This document shows positions 35,044 through 41,905 of a stretch of 64,000 bases of DNA, piece by piece (the first letter of the stretch is position 1; every line of letters starts with the position of its first letter). Made by a program: the position numbers and the translations under genes. The notes under the pieces are model-generated. The model made no database searches, was not told the origin of the DNA, and worked only from the letters and a program-made list of their open reading frames with translations. Source of the DNA: Mesorhizobium sp. AR07 (lineage in GTDB: Bacteria > Pseudomonadota > Alphaproteobacteria > Rhizobiales > Rhizobiaceae); NCBI RefSeq assembly GCF_024746815.1, contig NZ_CP080525.1, positions 1,922,001 through 1,986,000 of the forward strand. Direction: 5' to 3'.

Positions 35044-35116
35044 AGCACTTCACTCCCCTGCCCTGCCGCACGATCAGCAACCAACAACACACCGCAACGA
35101 TGCGACGACAGACTGA
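34922..35116 (+). CDS. possible small ORF upstream of the DUF899 gene
   Basis: A 64-codon ORF starts at an ATG with AAGGGAG eleven bases before it and ends 15 bp before the DUF899 start. It is rich in His, Thr and Pro (DPTLHATNDMAGR, HPCCGGPVHSN). It overlaps one unit of the direct repeat. It may be a leader peptide or chance reading frame. No family is recognised. Confidence 0.3.
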   Translation: MPDTADPTLHATNDMAGRNGRHPCCGGPVHSNPATFVTPTAALHSPALPHDQQPTTHRNDATTD

Positions 35117-35131
35117 CAAAGGAGACGACCA

Positions 35132-35884
35132 ATGACCAAGCACACCGCAATGAAGACCCCGCCGATCGTTTCAAGACAGGAATGGGAAGCCGAGCGCGAA
35201 AAAATGCTGGTGAAGGAGAAGGCGACGCTGCGCGCCAAGGACGCGCTGGCCGCCGAGCGCCGGCGCATGCCGTGGATGGAAGTCGACAAGGCCTATGTCT
35301 TCGAGGGGCCGAATGGCAAGGCGAGTTTGCTCGATCTGTTCGAAGGCCGCCGCCAGCTGATCGTCTACCGCGCCTTCTTCGAGCCGGGCGTGTTCGGCTG
35401 GCCCGATCACGCTTGCCGCGGCTGTTCGCTCGGCGCCGATCAGGTCGGCCATCTCGCCCATCTCAACGCCCGCAACACCACGCTTGCCTACGCCTCGCGC
35501 GCACCGCAGGCCGACATTGCGCGGTTGAAGAAGAAGATGGGCTGGGAGATGCCTTGGTACACCATCACCGACAGCTTCGACAAGGATTTCGGCGTCGACG
35601 AATGGCACGGCCACAACATCTTCATCCACGACGGCGACCGCGTGTTCCGCACCTATTTCATCAACAGCCGCGGCGACGAGGCGATGGGCACCGTCTGGAG
35701 CTACCTCGACGCGACGCCGCTCGGCCGCCAGGAGATCTGGGAGGACTCGCCCGAAGGCTATCCGCAGACCCCGCTCTACAGCTGGTGGAACTGGCACGAC
35801 AATTACGACGCCGGGCACGACAAGACATGGGCCGACGTGTCGGCTGCCGGCGAGGCGGCGTTCCGGGACAAGGGCGAGAATTAA
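35132..35884 (+). CDS. DUF899 family thioredoxin-fold protein
   Basis: The 250-residue protein matches the DUF899 pattern: an N-terminal WEAEREKMLVKEKA helix, RMPWMEVDKAYVFEGPNG, the strand LIVYRAFFEP, the motif CRGCSLGADQVGHLAHLNARNTTL, and GHNIFIHDGDRVFRTYF near residue 155. The fold is thioredoxin-like, with CRGC in the position of the redox site, but catalytic activity is not established for the family. The start at 35132 follows AAAGGAGA. It is divergent from a large regulator, which is its most probable controller. Confidence 0.9.
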   Translation: MTKHTAMKTPPIVSRQEWEAEREKMLVKEKATLRAKDALAAERRRMPWMEVDKAYVFEGPNGKASLLDLFEGRRQLIVYRAFFEPGVFGWPDHACRGCSLGADQVGHLAHLNARNTTLAYASRAPQADIARLKKKMGWEMPWYTITDSFDKDFGVDEWHGHNIFIHDGDRVFRTYFINSRGDEAMGTVWSYLDATPLGRQEIWEDSPEGYPQTPLYSWWNWHDNYDAGHDKTWADVSAAGEAAFRDKGEN

Positions 35885-35919
35885 AATCTGGCGAGAAACG
35901 GTGGCGCACGCTCCAGCTT

Positions 35920-36150
35920 GGTTTCCTCTCCCTCACGCAGTGGGGGAGAGGTGGCTCGGCGAAGCCGAGACGGGGTGGGAGCTGCGCCCTACGAAGGCCC
36001 CCACTCCGGCCGCTTCGCGGCCACCTCTCCCCCGCCTTTGGCAGGGGCGAGGAACCCAAGTCCTGGAAGGCTGCGTCGCAATCTTTCTACCTCCCCTTGT
36101 GGGGAGGTCGGACCGCAGGTCCGGGTGGGGGTACTCCACGCTCGAACCAT
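35920..36150. repeat. GC-rich hairpin repeat modules, set 1
   Basis: Three hairpins are visible. They are GGCTCGGCGAAGCCGAG (about 35950-35967), GGCCGCTTCGCGGCC (about 36008-36023) and CTCCCCTTGTGGGGAG followed by CGGACCGCAGGTCCG (about 36090-36123). The same modules in different order occur at 62097-62404, where the last stem is CGAACCGCAGGTTCG. Confidence 0.8.
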
Positions 36151-36166
36151 CAAGGGAAAAGGAACC

Positions 36167-36457
36167 ATGAGCGATATCCACAGAGGCGCCGGCGGCGCGG
36201 CCCCCGAAAACACCAACGCCACCCCTTTCGGCATCGCCGATTGGCTGTGCCTCGCCGCCGCCCCCACCTTCGCCCTGATGGCGCTGCTCACCTGCATTCG
36301 AGGTGACGATGCGGCCATGCTGTGCATGGGTGGAAATACCTCGCCGCTCGCTGGCCAACCCTTAACCGGAATGCCGGCAATGTACCTTCTGATGAGCGCC
36401 TTCCATCTGGCGCCCTGGCTGAGGGTGATGTCCGGCCGGCAGGTTCGCCAACCATGA
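36167..36457 (+). CDS. small membrane protein of unknown function
   Basis: The 96-residue protein has two hydrophobic segments (ADWLCLAAAPTFALMALLTC and AMYLLMSAFHLAPWLRVM) joined by a short loop. It is likely an inner-membrane hairpin. AAGGAACC precedes the ATG at 36167. The stop overlaps the next start by four bases (ATGA), so it is translated together with the alcohol dehydrogenase. No family is recognised. Confidence 0.7.
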   Translation: MSDIHRGAGGAAPENTNATPFGIADWLCLAAAPTFALMALLTCIRGDDAAMLCMGGNTSPLAGQPLTGMPAMYLLMSAFHLAPWLRVMSGRQVRQP

Positions 36458-37458
36458 GGCTGGTCAGGCTGAGAGCGCCGGGTGGCTTGGACAAGCTCGA
36501 GCTGGTCGAGGAAGATCATCGCCAGCCAGGCCCGGGTGACGTGCTGGTCAGGATCCGGGCCTGCTCGTTGAGCCTGCGTGACGATTTCGTGGCGCAAGGC
36601 AAGATGCCGCTCGCCGACGGCCGCGTTCCGCTGTCCGACGGCGCCGGCGAGGTGATTGCCATCGGCGACGATGTCGATGCGTTCAAGGTCGCGGACAACG
36701 TCGTCAGCACCTTCTACCCCTGGTGGCTGGACGGTGACATGACGCCCTCCACCAGGCGCGACATTCCGGGAGAGAGTTTTGATGGCTTCGCCAGCCAGTA
36801 TGTGTGCATGCCGGCGCAAGCCTTCACCAGGGCACCTGTGGGCTATACGCATGTGGAGGCGGCATCGCTCACTTGCACCGGTGTTACCGCCTGGCGCGGC
36901 CTGGTCGTATGCGGCAAGGTGAAGCCCGGCGACACCGTGCTGGTGCTCGGCACGGGCAGCGTATCGCTGTTTGCGCTGCAATTCGCCAAAGCCGCGGGCG
37001 CCCGGGTCATCGCCACGTCGTCCGACGACGAGAAGCTGGAAAAGCTCGAGCGCCTCGGCGCCGACGCCGTCATCAACTACAAGGCCGTGCCGGACTGGGG
37101 CCGAAAGGCCAGGGATTTGACGGACGGACGCGGTGTCGATCATGTGATCGAGGTCGGCGGCCCCGCCACGCTGGCGCAGTCGATAACCGCCTGCCGCACA
37201 GGCGGCCACATCGCACTGATCGGCGTCCTCACCGGCTTTGCGGCGGAAGTGTCGATCCCGGCCCTGTTTTCGAACCAGATCCGTGTCAGCGGGATTTCGA
37301 TCGGCAGCAGAGCGGCCCAACAGGACATGATCCGGGCCATAGAGGTCAACCGCCTGAAGCCCGTCATCGACCGCCGTTTTTCGCTTGAGGACATTGCCGC
37401 CGCCTTCACGCACTACGAATCGCAAAAGCACTTCGGCAAGGTCTGTCTCGAACTTTGA
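36454..37458 (+). CDS. NAD(P)-dependent alcohol dehydrogenase, quinone-oxidoreductase-like MDR
   Basis: The 334-residue medium-chain dehydrogenase has the N-terminal GroES-like domain (VLVRIRACSLSLRDDFVAQG), then TGVTAWRGLV, and a Rossmann motif VLGTGSVSLFALQFAKAAGA near residue 165. The catalytic zinc ligands of true alcohol dehydrogenases are absent and no four-Cys structural zinc site is seen. This places it with the zinc-free quinone-oxidoreductase-type enzymes that reduce enones or quinones. It is coupled to the small membrane protein gene upstream. Regulation is not visible. Confidence 0.9.
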   Translation: MRLVRLRAPGGLDKLELVEEDHRQPGPGDVLVRIRACSLSLRDDFVAQGKMPLADGRVPLSDGAGEVIAIGDDVDAFKVADNVVSTFYPWWLDGDMTPSTRRDIPGESFDGFASQYVCMPAQAFTRAPVGYTHVEAASLTCTGVTAWRGLVVCGKVKPGDTVLVLGTGSVSLFALQFAKAAGARVIATSSDDEKLEKLERLGADAVINYKAVPDWGRKARDLTDGRGVDHVIEVGGPATLAQSITACRTGGHIALIGVLTGFAAEVSIPALFSNQIRVSGISIGSRAAQQDMIRAIEVNRLKPVIDRRFSLEDIAAAFTHYESQKHFGKVCLEL

Positions 37459-37643
37459 GCATTCCCAGATTGCCGAGACCGTTCGGGCGCGATTTCGCCA
37501 TCGCGAACGGTGACCACCTCACCCGCAATACATCAGCAACAGCTAATTGACAGCCCGAAAGAAACGGCGCTCACTGGCTGCACAGGTGGCTCGTTACATC
37601 AGGCGGGCGATGTCGACCGCCGGCGTCACCTTGGGAGGATGCC
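37459..37643. other. intergenic, nothing recognised
   Basis: No gene or repeat was recognised in this 185-bp stretch. It ends with the ribosome site GGGAGG of the next small gene. Confidence 0.3.
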
Positions 37644-37916
37644 ATGCCGACAGTCATTGGCCATCACAACATCACGAAAGACAGCAAGCACTGGCTCAAT
37701 TCACCCAAGCGCAAGGAGCTTTTCGGCTCCCTTGGGATCACCAACATCCGCACTTTCGTCGATCCGCAGAACCCCAAACGAGTGGCTCTGATGATGGACG
37801 TTCCGGACATGGATGCCCTCAAGGCAATGATGCAGAGCAAGAAAGCCGCTGACGCGATGGCCTTCGATGGCGTGGTGCCGGAGTCGCTGGTCATCCTGGT
37901 CCAAGCGAAAGGCTAA
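37644..37916 (+). CDS. small conserved-looking protein, unknown function
   Basis: The 90-residue protein (HHNITKDSKHWLNSPKR, RVALMMDVPDMDALKAMMQS, VVPESLVILVQAKG) has the beta-alpha-beta rhythm of ferredoxin-like monomers such as the antibiotic-biosynthesis-monooxygenase fold. GGGAGG lies five bases before the ATG. It has good codon usage and real composition, but I cannot name the family. It is followed by two repeat elements that separate it from the convergent ECF gene. Confidence 0.75.
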   Translation: MPTVIGHHNITKDSKHWLNSPKRKELFGSLGITNIRTFVDPQNPKRVALMMDVPDMDALKAMMQSKKAADAMAFDGVVPESLVILVQAKG

Positions 37917-37918
37917 GG

Positions 37919-37957
37919 CACTTCCAGGAAAAGTGTGAAACGGTTTCTGGAATGCTC
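37919..37957. repeat. partial two-hairpin repeat (first hairpin only)
   Basis: TTCCAG...CTGGAA enclosing GAAAAGTGTGAAACGG matches the first hairpin of the element at 22186. It directly precedes the second copy of the structured repeat. Confidence 0.6.
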
Positions 37958-37965
37958 CAAGGTGT

Positions 37966-38095
37966 GTTGAGATTCAGGTCAGGCCGAGCCGAAAATGATG
38001 GCTTTCGAGAACCGGAGCGGAGCGGACATTTGGGTCCGTGAGCACCGGAAGCGCAGAAAGCCGTCGTTTGCAGGCCGGCATCACCTGAATATCAA
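37966..38095. repeat. structured intergenic repeat, copy 2
   Basis: This copy has the same ends as the one at 14812 (GTTGAGATTCAGGT and its near inverse ACCTGAATATCAAC). The central hairpin is CGGAC-loop-GTCCG instead of CGTAC-GTACG, and the long stem is AAATGATGGCTTTC with GAAAGCCGTCGTTT. It again lies between convergent genes and ends seven bases from the ECF41 stop codon. Confidence 0.88.
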
Positions 38096-38101
38096 CACAG
38101 C

Positions 38102-38959
38102 TTAATGCAGGTGCCTGAGCTTGTCGGGGTTGCGCACCACATAGATGGCCGCGATCTTTCCACCCTCGATGTCGAGGGCGGTCGTCTGCAGTTCGCCATC
38201 GGCTTCCAGCGTGACGAATCCGGGCAATCCGTTGACGAAACCGACGCGAACAAGTTTCGAGCCGTTCTTCTGAAGCCAGGCCGCGACACGCTGGTATTGT
38301 GCCATGACGGCATCGAACCCCAGGGCCGGCTCCCTGGCCGCCGGACGCTTTCCGCCACCATCGGCATGGGCGCTGACATCGGCCGTCAGCATCGCGCCGA
38401 GCGCCTTCATGTTGCCGCTGCGCGAGGCGGCGAAAAAGGCCTCGGCGAGTTCGAGGCCGCGTTGCTTTTCCACCTTGAAACGAGGTCTCGCCTCGCGGAC
38501 ATGGGTACGCGCGCGGGCAGCGAGCTGGCGGCAGGCGGCGGGTTCGCGCTGGATGGCGGCGGCTACCTCCTCAAATTCCAGCCCGAACACATCGTGCAGC
38601 AGAAAGGCCGCCCGCTCGAGCGGAGAGAGACGTTCCAGCACCAGCATCATCGGCAAGGTGACGTCTTCCACCTCATCCTCTTCCACGATGGGATCGGGAA
38701 GCCAGGGGCCGACATAGGTCTCGCGCTGGCGGCGCGCGGATTTGAGCTGGTCGAGACAAAGCCGCGTGACGGTGCGGCGCAGGAACGCCTCGGGTTCGCG
38801 TACCGCGCTGCGGTCGGCCTTCATCCAGCGGATGAAGGCCTCCTGCACGACATCCTCGGCGTCCGCCACGGAACCCAACATGCGGTAGGCGACACGCATC
38901 AGCGTCGGACGCAGCGGGGCGAACCCCGCCGCCGCATGCTCGGCCCCTGCGTTCGCCAT
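38102..38959 (-). CDS. ECF41-type RNA polymerase sigma factor with SnoaL-like C-terminal extension
   Basis: The 285-residue sigma factor has regions 2 and 4 (about residues 10-75 and 105-160) and a SnoaL-like C-terminal extension. All three ECF41 hallmarks are present: YVGPWLPDP in the linker (82-90), DGGGK (200-204) and NPDKL (277-281). In ECF41 proteins the extension replaces a separate anti-sigma factor and controls activity. Its ATG overlaps the stop of the upstream AhpD-like gene by one base. Both genes are read from a promoter at 39465-39491 that fits ECF41 specificity, so the unit is probably self-activated. Confidence 0.95.
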   Translation of the reverse strand: MANAGAEHAAAGFAPLRPTLMRVAYRMLGSVADAEDVVQEAFIRWMKADRSAVREPEAFLRRTVTRLCLDQLKSARRQRETYVGPWLPDPIVEEDEVEDVTLPMMLVLERLSPLERAAFLLHDVFGLEFEEVAAAIQREPAACRQLAARARTHVREARPRFKVEKQRGLELAEAFFAASRSGNMKALGAMLTADVSAHADGGGKRPAAREPALGFDAVMAQYQRVAAWLQKNGSKLVRVGFVNGLPGFVTLEADGELQTTALDIEGGKIAAIYVVRNPDKLRHLH

Positions 38960-39432
38960 CAGGCGGCCGCCGCCTTTGCGGCGGATCTGATCGTCGCCGG
39001 ATCGGCCCAGCCGCCGAACCCGACCGCAAGGCGGTTGTAGCCATTGATGACATTGATCATCAAGGTGAGCTTGACCTGTTCTTCTTTCGTGAACTCGGCG
39101 TCTAGGGCGTCATAGGCACTTTCGTGCGTATGGCCTTCGCAAATCCGCGTCAGCGCCTCGGTCCAGCCGAGCGCGGCGCGTTCGCGATCGGTGTAGCAAG
39201 GCGCCTCGCGCCAGGCCGAAAGCAGGTAGATGCGCTGCTCGGTTTCGCCGTCCTCGCGCGCAAACACCGTGTGCATGTTGAGGCAGTTGGCGCAGCCATT
39301 GATCTGGGACGCACGAATCTTCACAAGCTCGGCCAGGCTGGGCTCGAGGCTGGAGGAAATGGCAAAGGATGCGCGCTGCCATTCCTTCATCAGCGAGGGA
39401 GCAGCGGCGAAGAGATCGAGTTTGGCTGTCAT
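38959..39432 (-). CDS. carboxymuconolactone decarboxylase/AhpD-like protein, ECF41 partner
   Basis: This 157-residue alpha-helical protein of the carboxymuconolactone decarboxylase family has the AhpD-type redox motif CANCLNMH, with the Cys pair and nearby His, and the helix EPSLAELVKIRASQ before it. Family members next to ECF41 sigma factors are a known association, and an alkylhydroperoxidase role is plausible. AGGAGG is seven bases before the ATG at 39432; the longer ORF would run into the promoter. It is first in the two-gene unit with the sigma factor. Confidence 0.93.
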   Translation of the reverse strand: MTAKLDLFAAAPSLMKEWQRASFAISSSLEPSLAELVKIRASQINGCANCLNMHTVFAREDGETEQRIYLLSAWREAPCYTDRERAALGWTEALTRICEGHTHESAYDALDAEFTKEEQVKLTLMINVINGYNRLAVGFGGWADPATIRSAAKAAAA

Positions 39433-39464
39433 GATTGGCCTCCTTCTGTTGGTGCCGACATCAT

Positions 39465-39491
39465 GACGAGCCAGGATCCGCCGGTGTGACA
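39465..39491 (-). promoter_or_regulatory. ECF41-type promoter of the AhpD-like/sigma operon
   Basis: Read on the minus strand, TGTCACA (39491-39485) is followed after exactly 16 bases by CGTC (39468-39465). This is the published ECF41 target pattern. It lies 33 bp before the AhpD-like start codon. Confidence 0.85.
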
Positions 39492-39529
39492 TACGCATCA
39501 GGATTCTTGATGCATGCCGCCAGACCCGC

Positions 39530-40141
39530 TTAGGACGCCCTCGCCCCGAACCGCAGCCCGTCCATCAGCAGCGACACCAGCCGGCGCGAGCGGTCGCGCC
39601 ATTCCGGGGTGTCGGGGGCCGAATAGATGCCCGACAGCGCATGCAGCACGTCGGAAGCGTCGACATCGCCGCGGATGGTGCCATCGGCCACCGCCGCCTC
39701 GACCAGCTCCCGCAAGGCCTGCGAGACCCGACCCGACGTGTCGGAAAACAGCGTCGAGTTGGTGGTGATCAGGATGCGCAGGCTGGTCGCCAGGCCGCGC
39801 TTGGTGGCGATGTAGTCGACGAAGCGCTGCATCCATTGTTCCAGCGCGACATCGGAAGGATATCTTTTGGCGAGCTCGCCGGCGGCCGCGCAGAGCCCCT
39901 CCACCTCGCGCCGGTAGACCACCTCGACCAGATGCTCGCGTGTCGGGAAATGCCGGTAGAGCGTGCCGATGCCGACGCCGGCGCGGCGCGCGATCTCTTC
40001 CAGCGAGGCATCGATGCCACGCTCGGCAAAGACTGCCGCCGCCACCTCGACCAGCCGGTCGCGGTTGCGCTGCGCATCGGCGCGCAGCGGCTTGGCCTCT
40101 TCGGCCTTCTCTTCAGCGATGGCGGATGGCTCTGCGGCCAA
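39530..40141 (-). CDS. TetR-family transcriptional regulator
   Basis: The 203-residue repressor has a typical TetR helix-turn-helix (SLEEIARRAGVGIGTLYRHFPTREHLVEVVY, around residues 46-76) after a short charged leader. The C-terminal ligand domain is of the SACE_7040/TetR_C type. No ATG precedes the DNA-binding domain; the best start is a TTG at 40141 with GGAGAAAG upstream. The gene is divergent from the molybdenum oxidoreductase operon. A 20-bp perfect palindrome in the region between is the likely operator for both directions. Confidence 0.9.
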   Translation of the reverse strand: MAAEPSAIAEEKAEEAKPLRADAQRNRDRLVEVAAAVFAERGIDASLEEIARRAGVGIGTLYRHFPTREHLVEVVYRREVEGLCAAAGELAKRYPSDVALEQWMQRFVDYIATKRGLATSLRILITTNSTLFSDTSGRVSQALRELVEAAVADGTIRGDVDASDVLHALSGIYSAPDTPEWRDRSRRLVSLLMDGLRFGARAS

Positions 40142-40199
40142 TTTCTTTCTCCACGATATGTCAGGGGCTTGAACCCGGCCGGGTCAGCCCCCACGTAAT

Positions 40200-40219
40200 A
40201 AACGGAGGCACCTCCGTTT
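40200..40219. promoter_or_regulatory. palindromic TetR operator
   Basis: AAACGGAGGCACCTCCGTTT is a 9-bp perfect inverted repeat around two central bases. It lies 58 bp before the TetR start and in the shared upstream region of the oxidoreductase operon, the standard place for an autoregulatory TetR site. Confidence 0.8.
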
Positions 40220-40289
40220 TAGTGGAGTGCCTTCATCATATAAGAAGGGGGATCGGTATGTCACGTCTTTCGAGTTCGCAAATCAACGC

Positions 40290-40372
40290 CCGCTGGAGAT
40301 TGGCAAAGGCGTCGGAGCTGTCAATCTCCCTCCTTGCGGGGGAGATCGGCTGTCATCACCGCCTTCGCCGTC
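40290..40372. repeat. inner half of the ~160-bp inverted-repeat family
   Basis: GGAGATTGGCAAAGGCG...CAATCTCC and TGCGGGGGAGATCGGC match the middle of the elements at 18592 and 24482. It lies in the leader region of the oxidoreductase operon. Confidence 0.55.
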
Positions 40373-40445
40373 TGACCCTCTTGCCCTCGCCTACTCCGAC
40401 ACCAGATCATTCCCTTCCGCGTCAAGCAACTGGAGCCAGACGCCC

Positions 40446-40925
40446 ATGACCCAAACAACAATCCCCCTTCATCTCGACATCAATGGCCACCGCCACGCGC
40501 TTCAGATCGAGCCGCGCGTCACGCTGCTCGATGCCTTGCGCGACCGGCTCGGCCTGACCGGTACCAAGAAGGGCTGCGACCACGGCCAGTGCGGCGCCTG
40601 CACCGTGCATGTCGACGGCGAGCGCGTGCTGGCTTGTCTCACGCTGGCAGCGCAAGTCGAGGGCCGCACCGTCACCACCATAGAGGGGCTTGCACGGGAG
40701 GGCGAACTGCATCCCGTGCAGGCTGCCTTCCTCGAGCAGGACGCCTTCCAGTGCGGCTATTGCACGCCCGGCCAGATCATGTCGGCGGTGGCTTGCATCC
40801 GCGAGGGCCATGCCGGCTCCGACGACGAAATCCGCGAATACATGGCCGGCAATCTCTGCCGCTGCGGCGCCTATCCGCACATTGTCGCCGCTATCCGCCA
40901 GGCAGCCTTGGAGGTCGCATCGTGA
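40446..40925 (+). CDS. paoA: aldehyde oxidoreductase iron-sulfur subunit (PaoA-type), no Tat signal
   Basis: The 159-residue subunit binds two [2Fe-2S] clusters: the plant-ferredoxin-type CDHGQCGAC near residue 42 and the C-terminal CGYCTPGQ and NLCRCGAY motifs. It passes electrons from the molybdenum centre to FAD. E. coli PaoA begins with a twin-arginine signal, but here the protein starts directly with the ferredoxin domain and the upstream frame carries no RR motif. The enzyme should therefore stay in the cytoplasm. The stop overlaps the GTG start of the FAD subunit by four bases. Confidence 0.9.
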   Translation: MTQTTIPLHLDINGHRHALQIEPRVTLLDALRDRLGLTGTKKGCDHGQCGACTVHVDGERVLACLTLAAQVEGRTVTTIEGLAREGELHPVQAAFLEQDAFQCGYCTPGQIMSAVACIREGHAGSDDEIREYMAGNLCRCGAYPHIVAAIRQAALEVAS

Positions 40926-41905
40926 GGGATTTTTCGTACCTGCGCGCCACGTCGCTCGATGCGGCAAGGCAGGCAGCCGCCCTGCCCGGCGCCATGCTGC
41001 TCGCCGGCGGCACCACGCTCATCGATCTCGCCAAATGCGGCGTCGCCGAGCCCGACAGCCTGGTCGACATCAGCCATCTCAAGGGGCTGGACCGGATCGC
41101 GGTCGACGAGCGCGGCGCCACCCTCGGCGCGCTGGCCAAAATGGCCCATGTCGCCGACCATGCCGACATCAAGAGCAGCTTCCCCGCCGTCTCCGAAGCG
41201 CTGTGGCAGGCGGCTTCGGCGCAGATCCGCAACATGGCGACCATCGGCGGCAATCTGATGCAGCGCACGCGCTGCCCTTATTTTCGCGATCCCTCGAATT
41301 TCCCCGCCTGCAACAAGCGTGAACCCGGCAGCGGTTGTTCGGCGCTTGGCGGCGTCACAAGAGGACACGCCGTGCTCGGCACCAGCGACGCCTGCATCGC
41401 CATGTATCCGGGTGACCTCGCCGTGGCTTTGGTCGCCTTCGACGCGATCGTCCATCTTGGCGACCGCCGGGTTGCGGCGGACGACTTTTTTCTCTTGCCG
41501 GGCACCACGCCCGACAGGGAACACGCGATCGAACCGGGCGAGATGATCACCGCGATCGAAATCCCCGGCTCCGCCGCCGCCCGCCGCTCGACCTATCTGA
41601 AGGTCCGCGACCGGCAATCCTATGAATTCGCCGCCGCGAGTGCTGCTGTCGGCATCGAGTTCGAGGCCGACGGACGCACCATTCGCGACCTGCGCGTGGC
41701 GCTCGGCGGCGTCGCGACAAAACCGTGGCGCGCCCGCGCCGTCGAAGCGGCATTGAAGGGCAAGGTGCTTGAGCCGGACGCTGTCCGCGCCGCCAGCCTG
41801 CTCGCGGTCGAAGGCGCCGCCGACCATGGCGCCAACCACTACAAGATTGAACTCGCGCCGCGCGTCGTCGCCCGCGCCATCCTCAAAATGGGAGAAACGG
41901 CATGA
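40922..41905 (+). CDS. paoB: aldehyde oxidoreductase FAD subunit with extra iron-sulfur cysteines (PaoB-type)
   Basis: The 327-residue FAD-binding subunit has the flavin loop LLAGGTTL and the region ATIGGNLMQRTRCPYF. It then has a Cys-rich insert (CPYF, ACNK, GSGC) exactly where E. coli PaoB holds its unusual [4Fe-4S] cluster. This insert separates it from ordinary xanthine dehydrogenase FAD subunits. It starts at GTG, overlapping the upstream stop (GTGA), and overlaps the next gene by four bases (ATGA). All three subunits are therefore translated as a coupled set. Confidence 0.9.
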   Translation: MRDFSYLRATSLDAARQAAALPGAMLLAGGTTLIDLAKCGVAEPDSLVDISHLKGLDRIAVDERGATLGALAKMAHVADHADIKSSFPAVSEALWQAASAQIRNMATIGGNLMQRTRCPYFRDPSNFPACNKREPGSGCSALGGVTRGHAVLGTSDACIAMYPGDLAVALVAFDAIVHLGDRRVAADDFFLLPGTTPDREHAIEPGEMITAIEIPGSAAARRSTYLKVRDRQSYEFAAASAAVGIEFEADGRTIRDLRVALGGVATKPWRARAVEAALKGKVLEPDAVRAASLLAVEGAADHGANHYKIELAPRVVARAILKMGETA

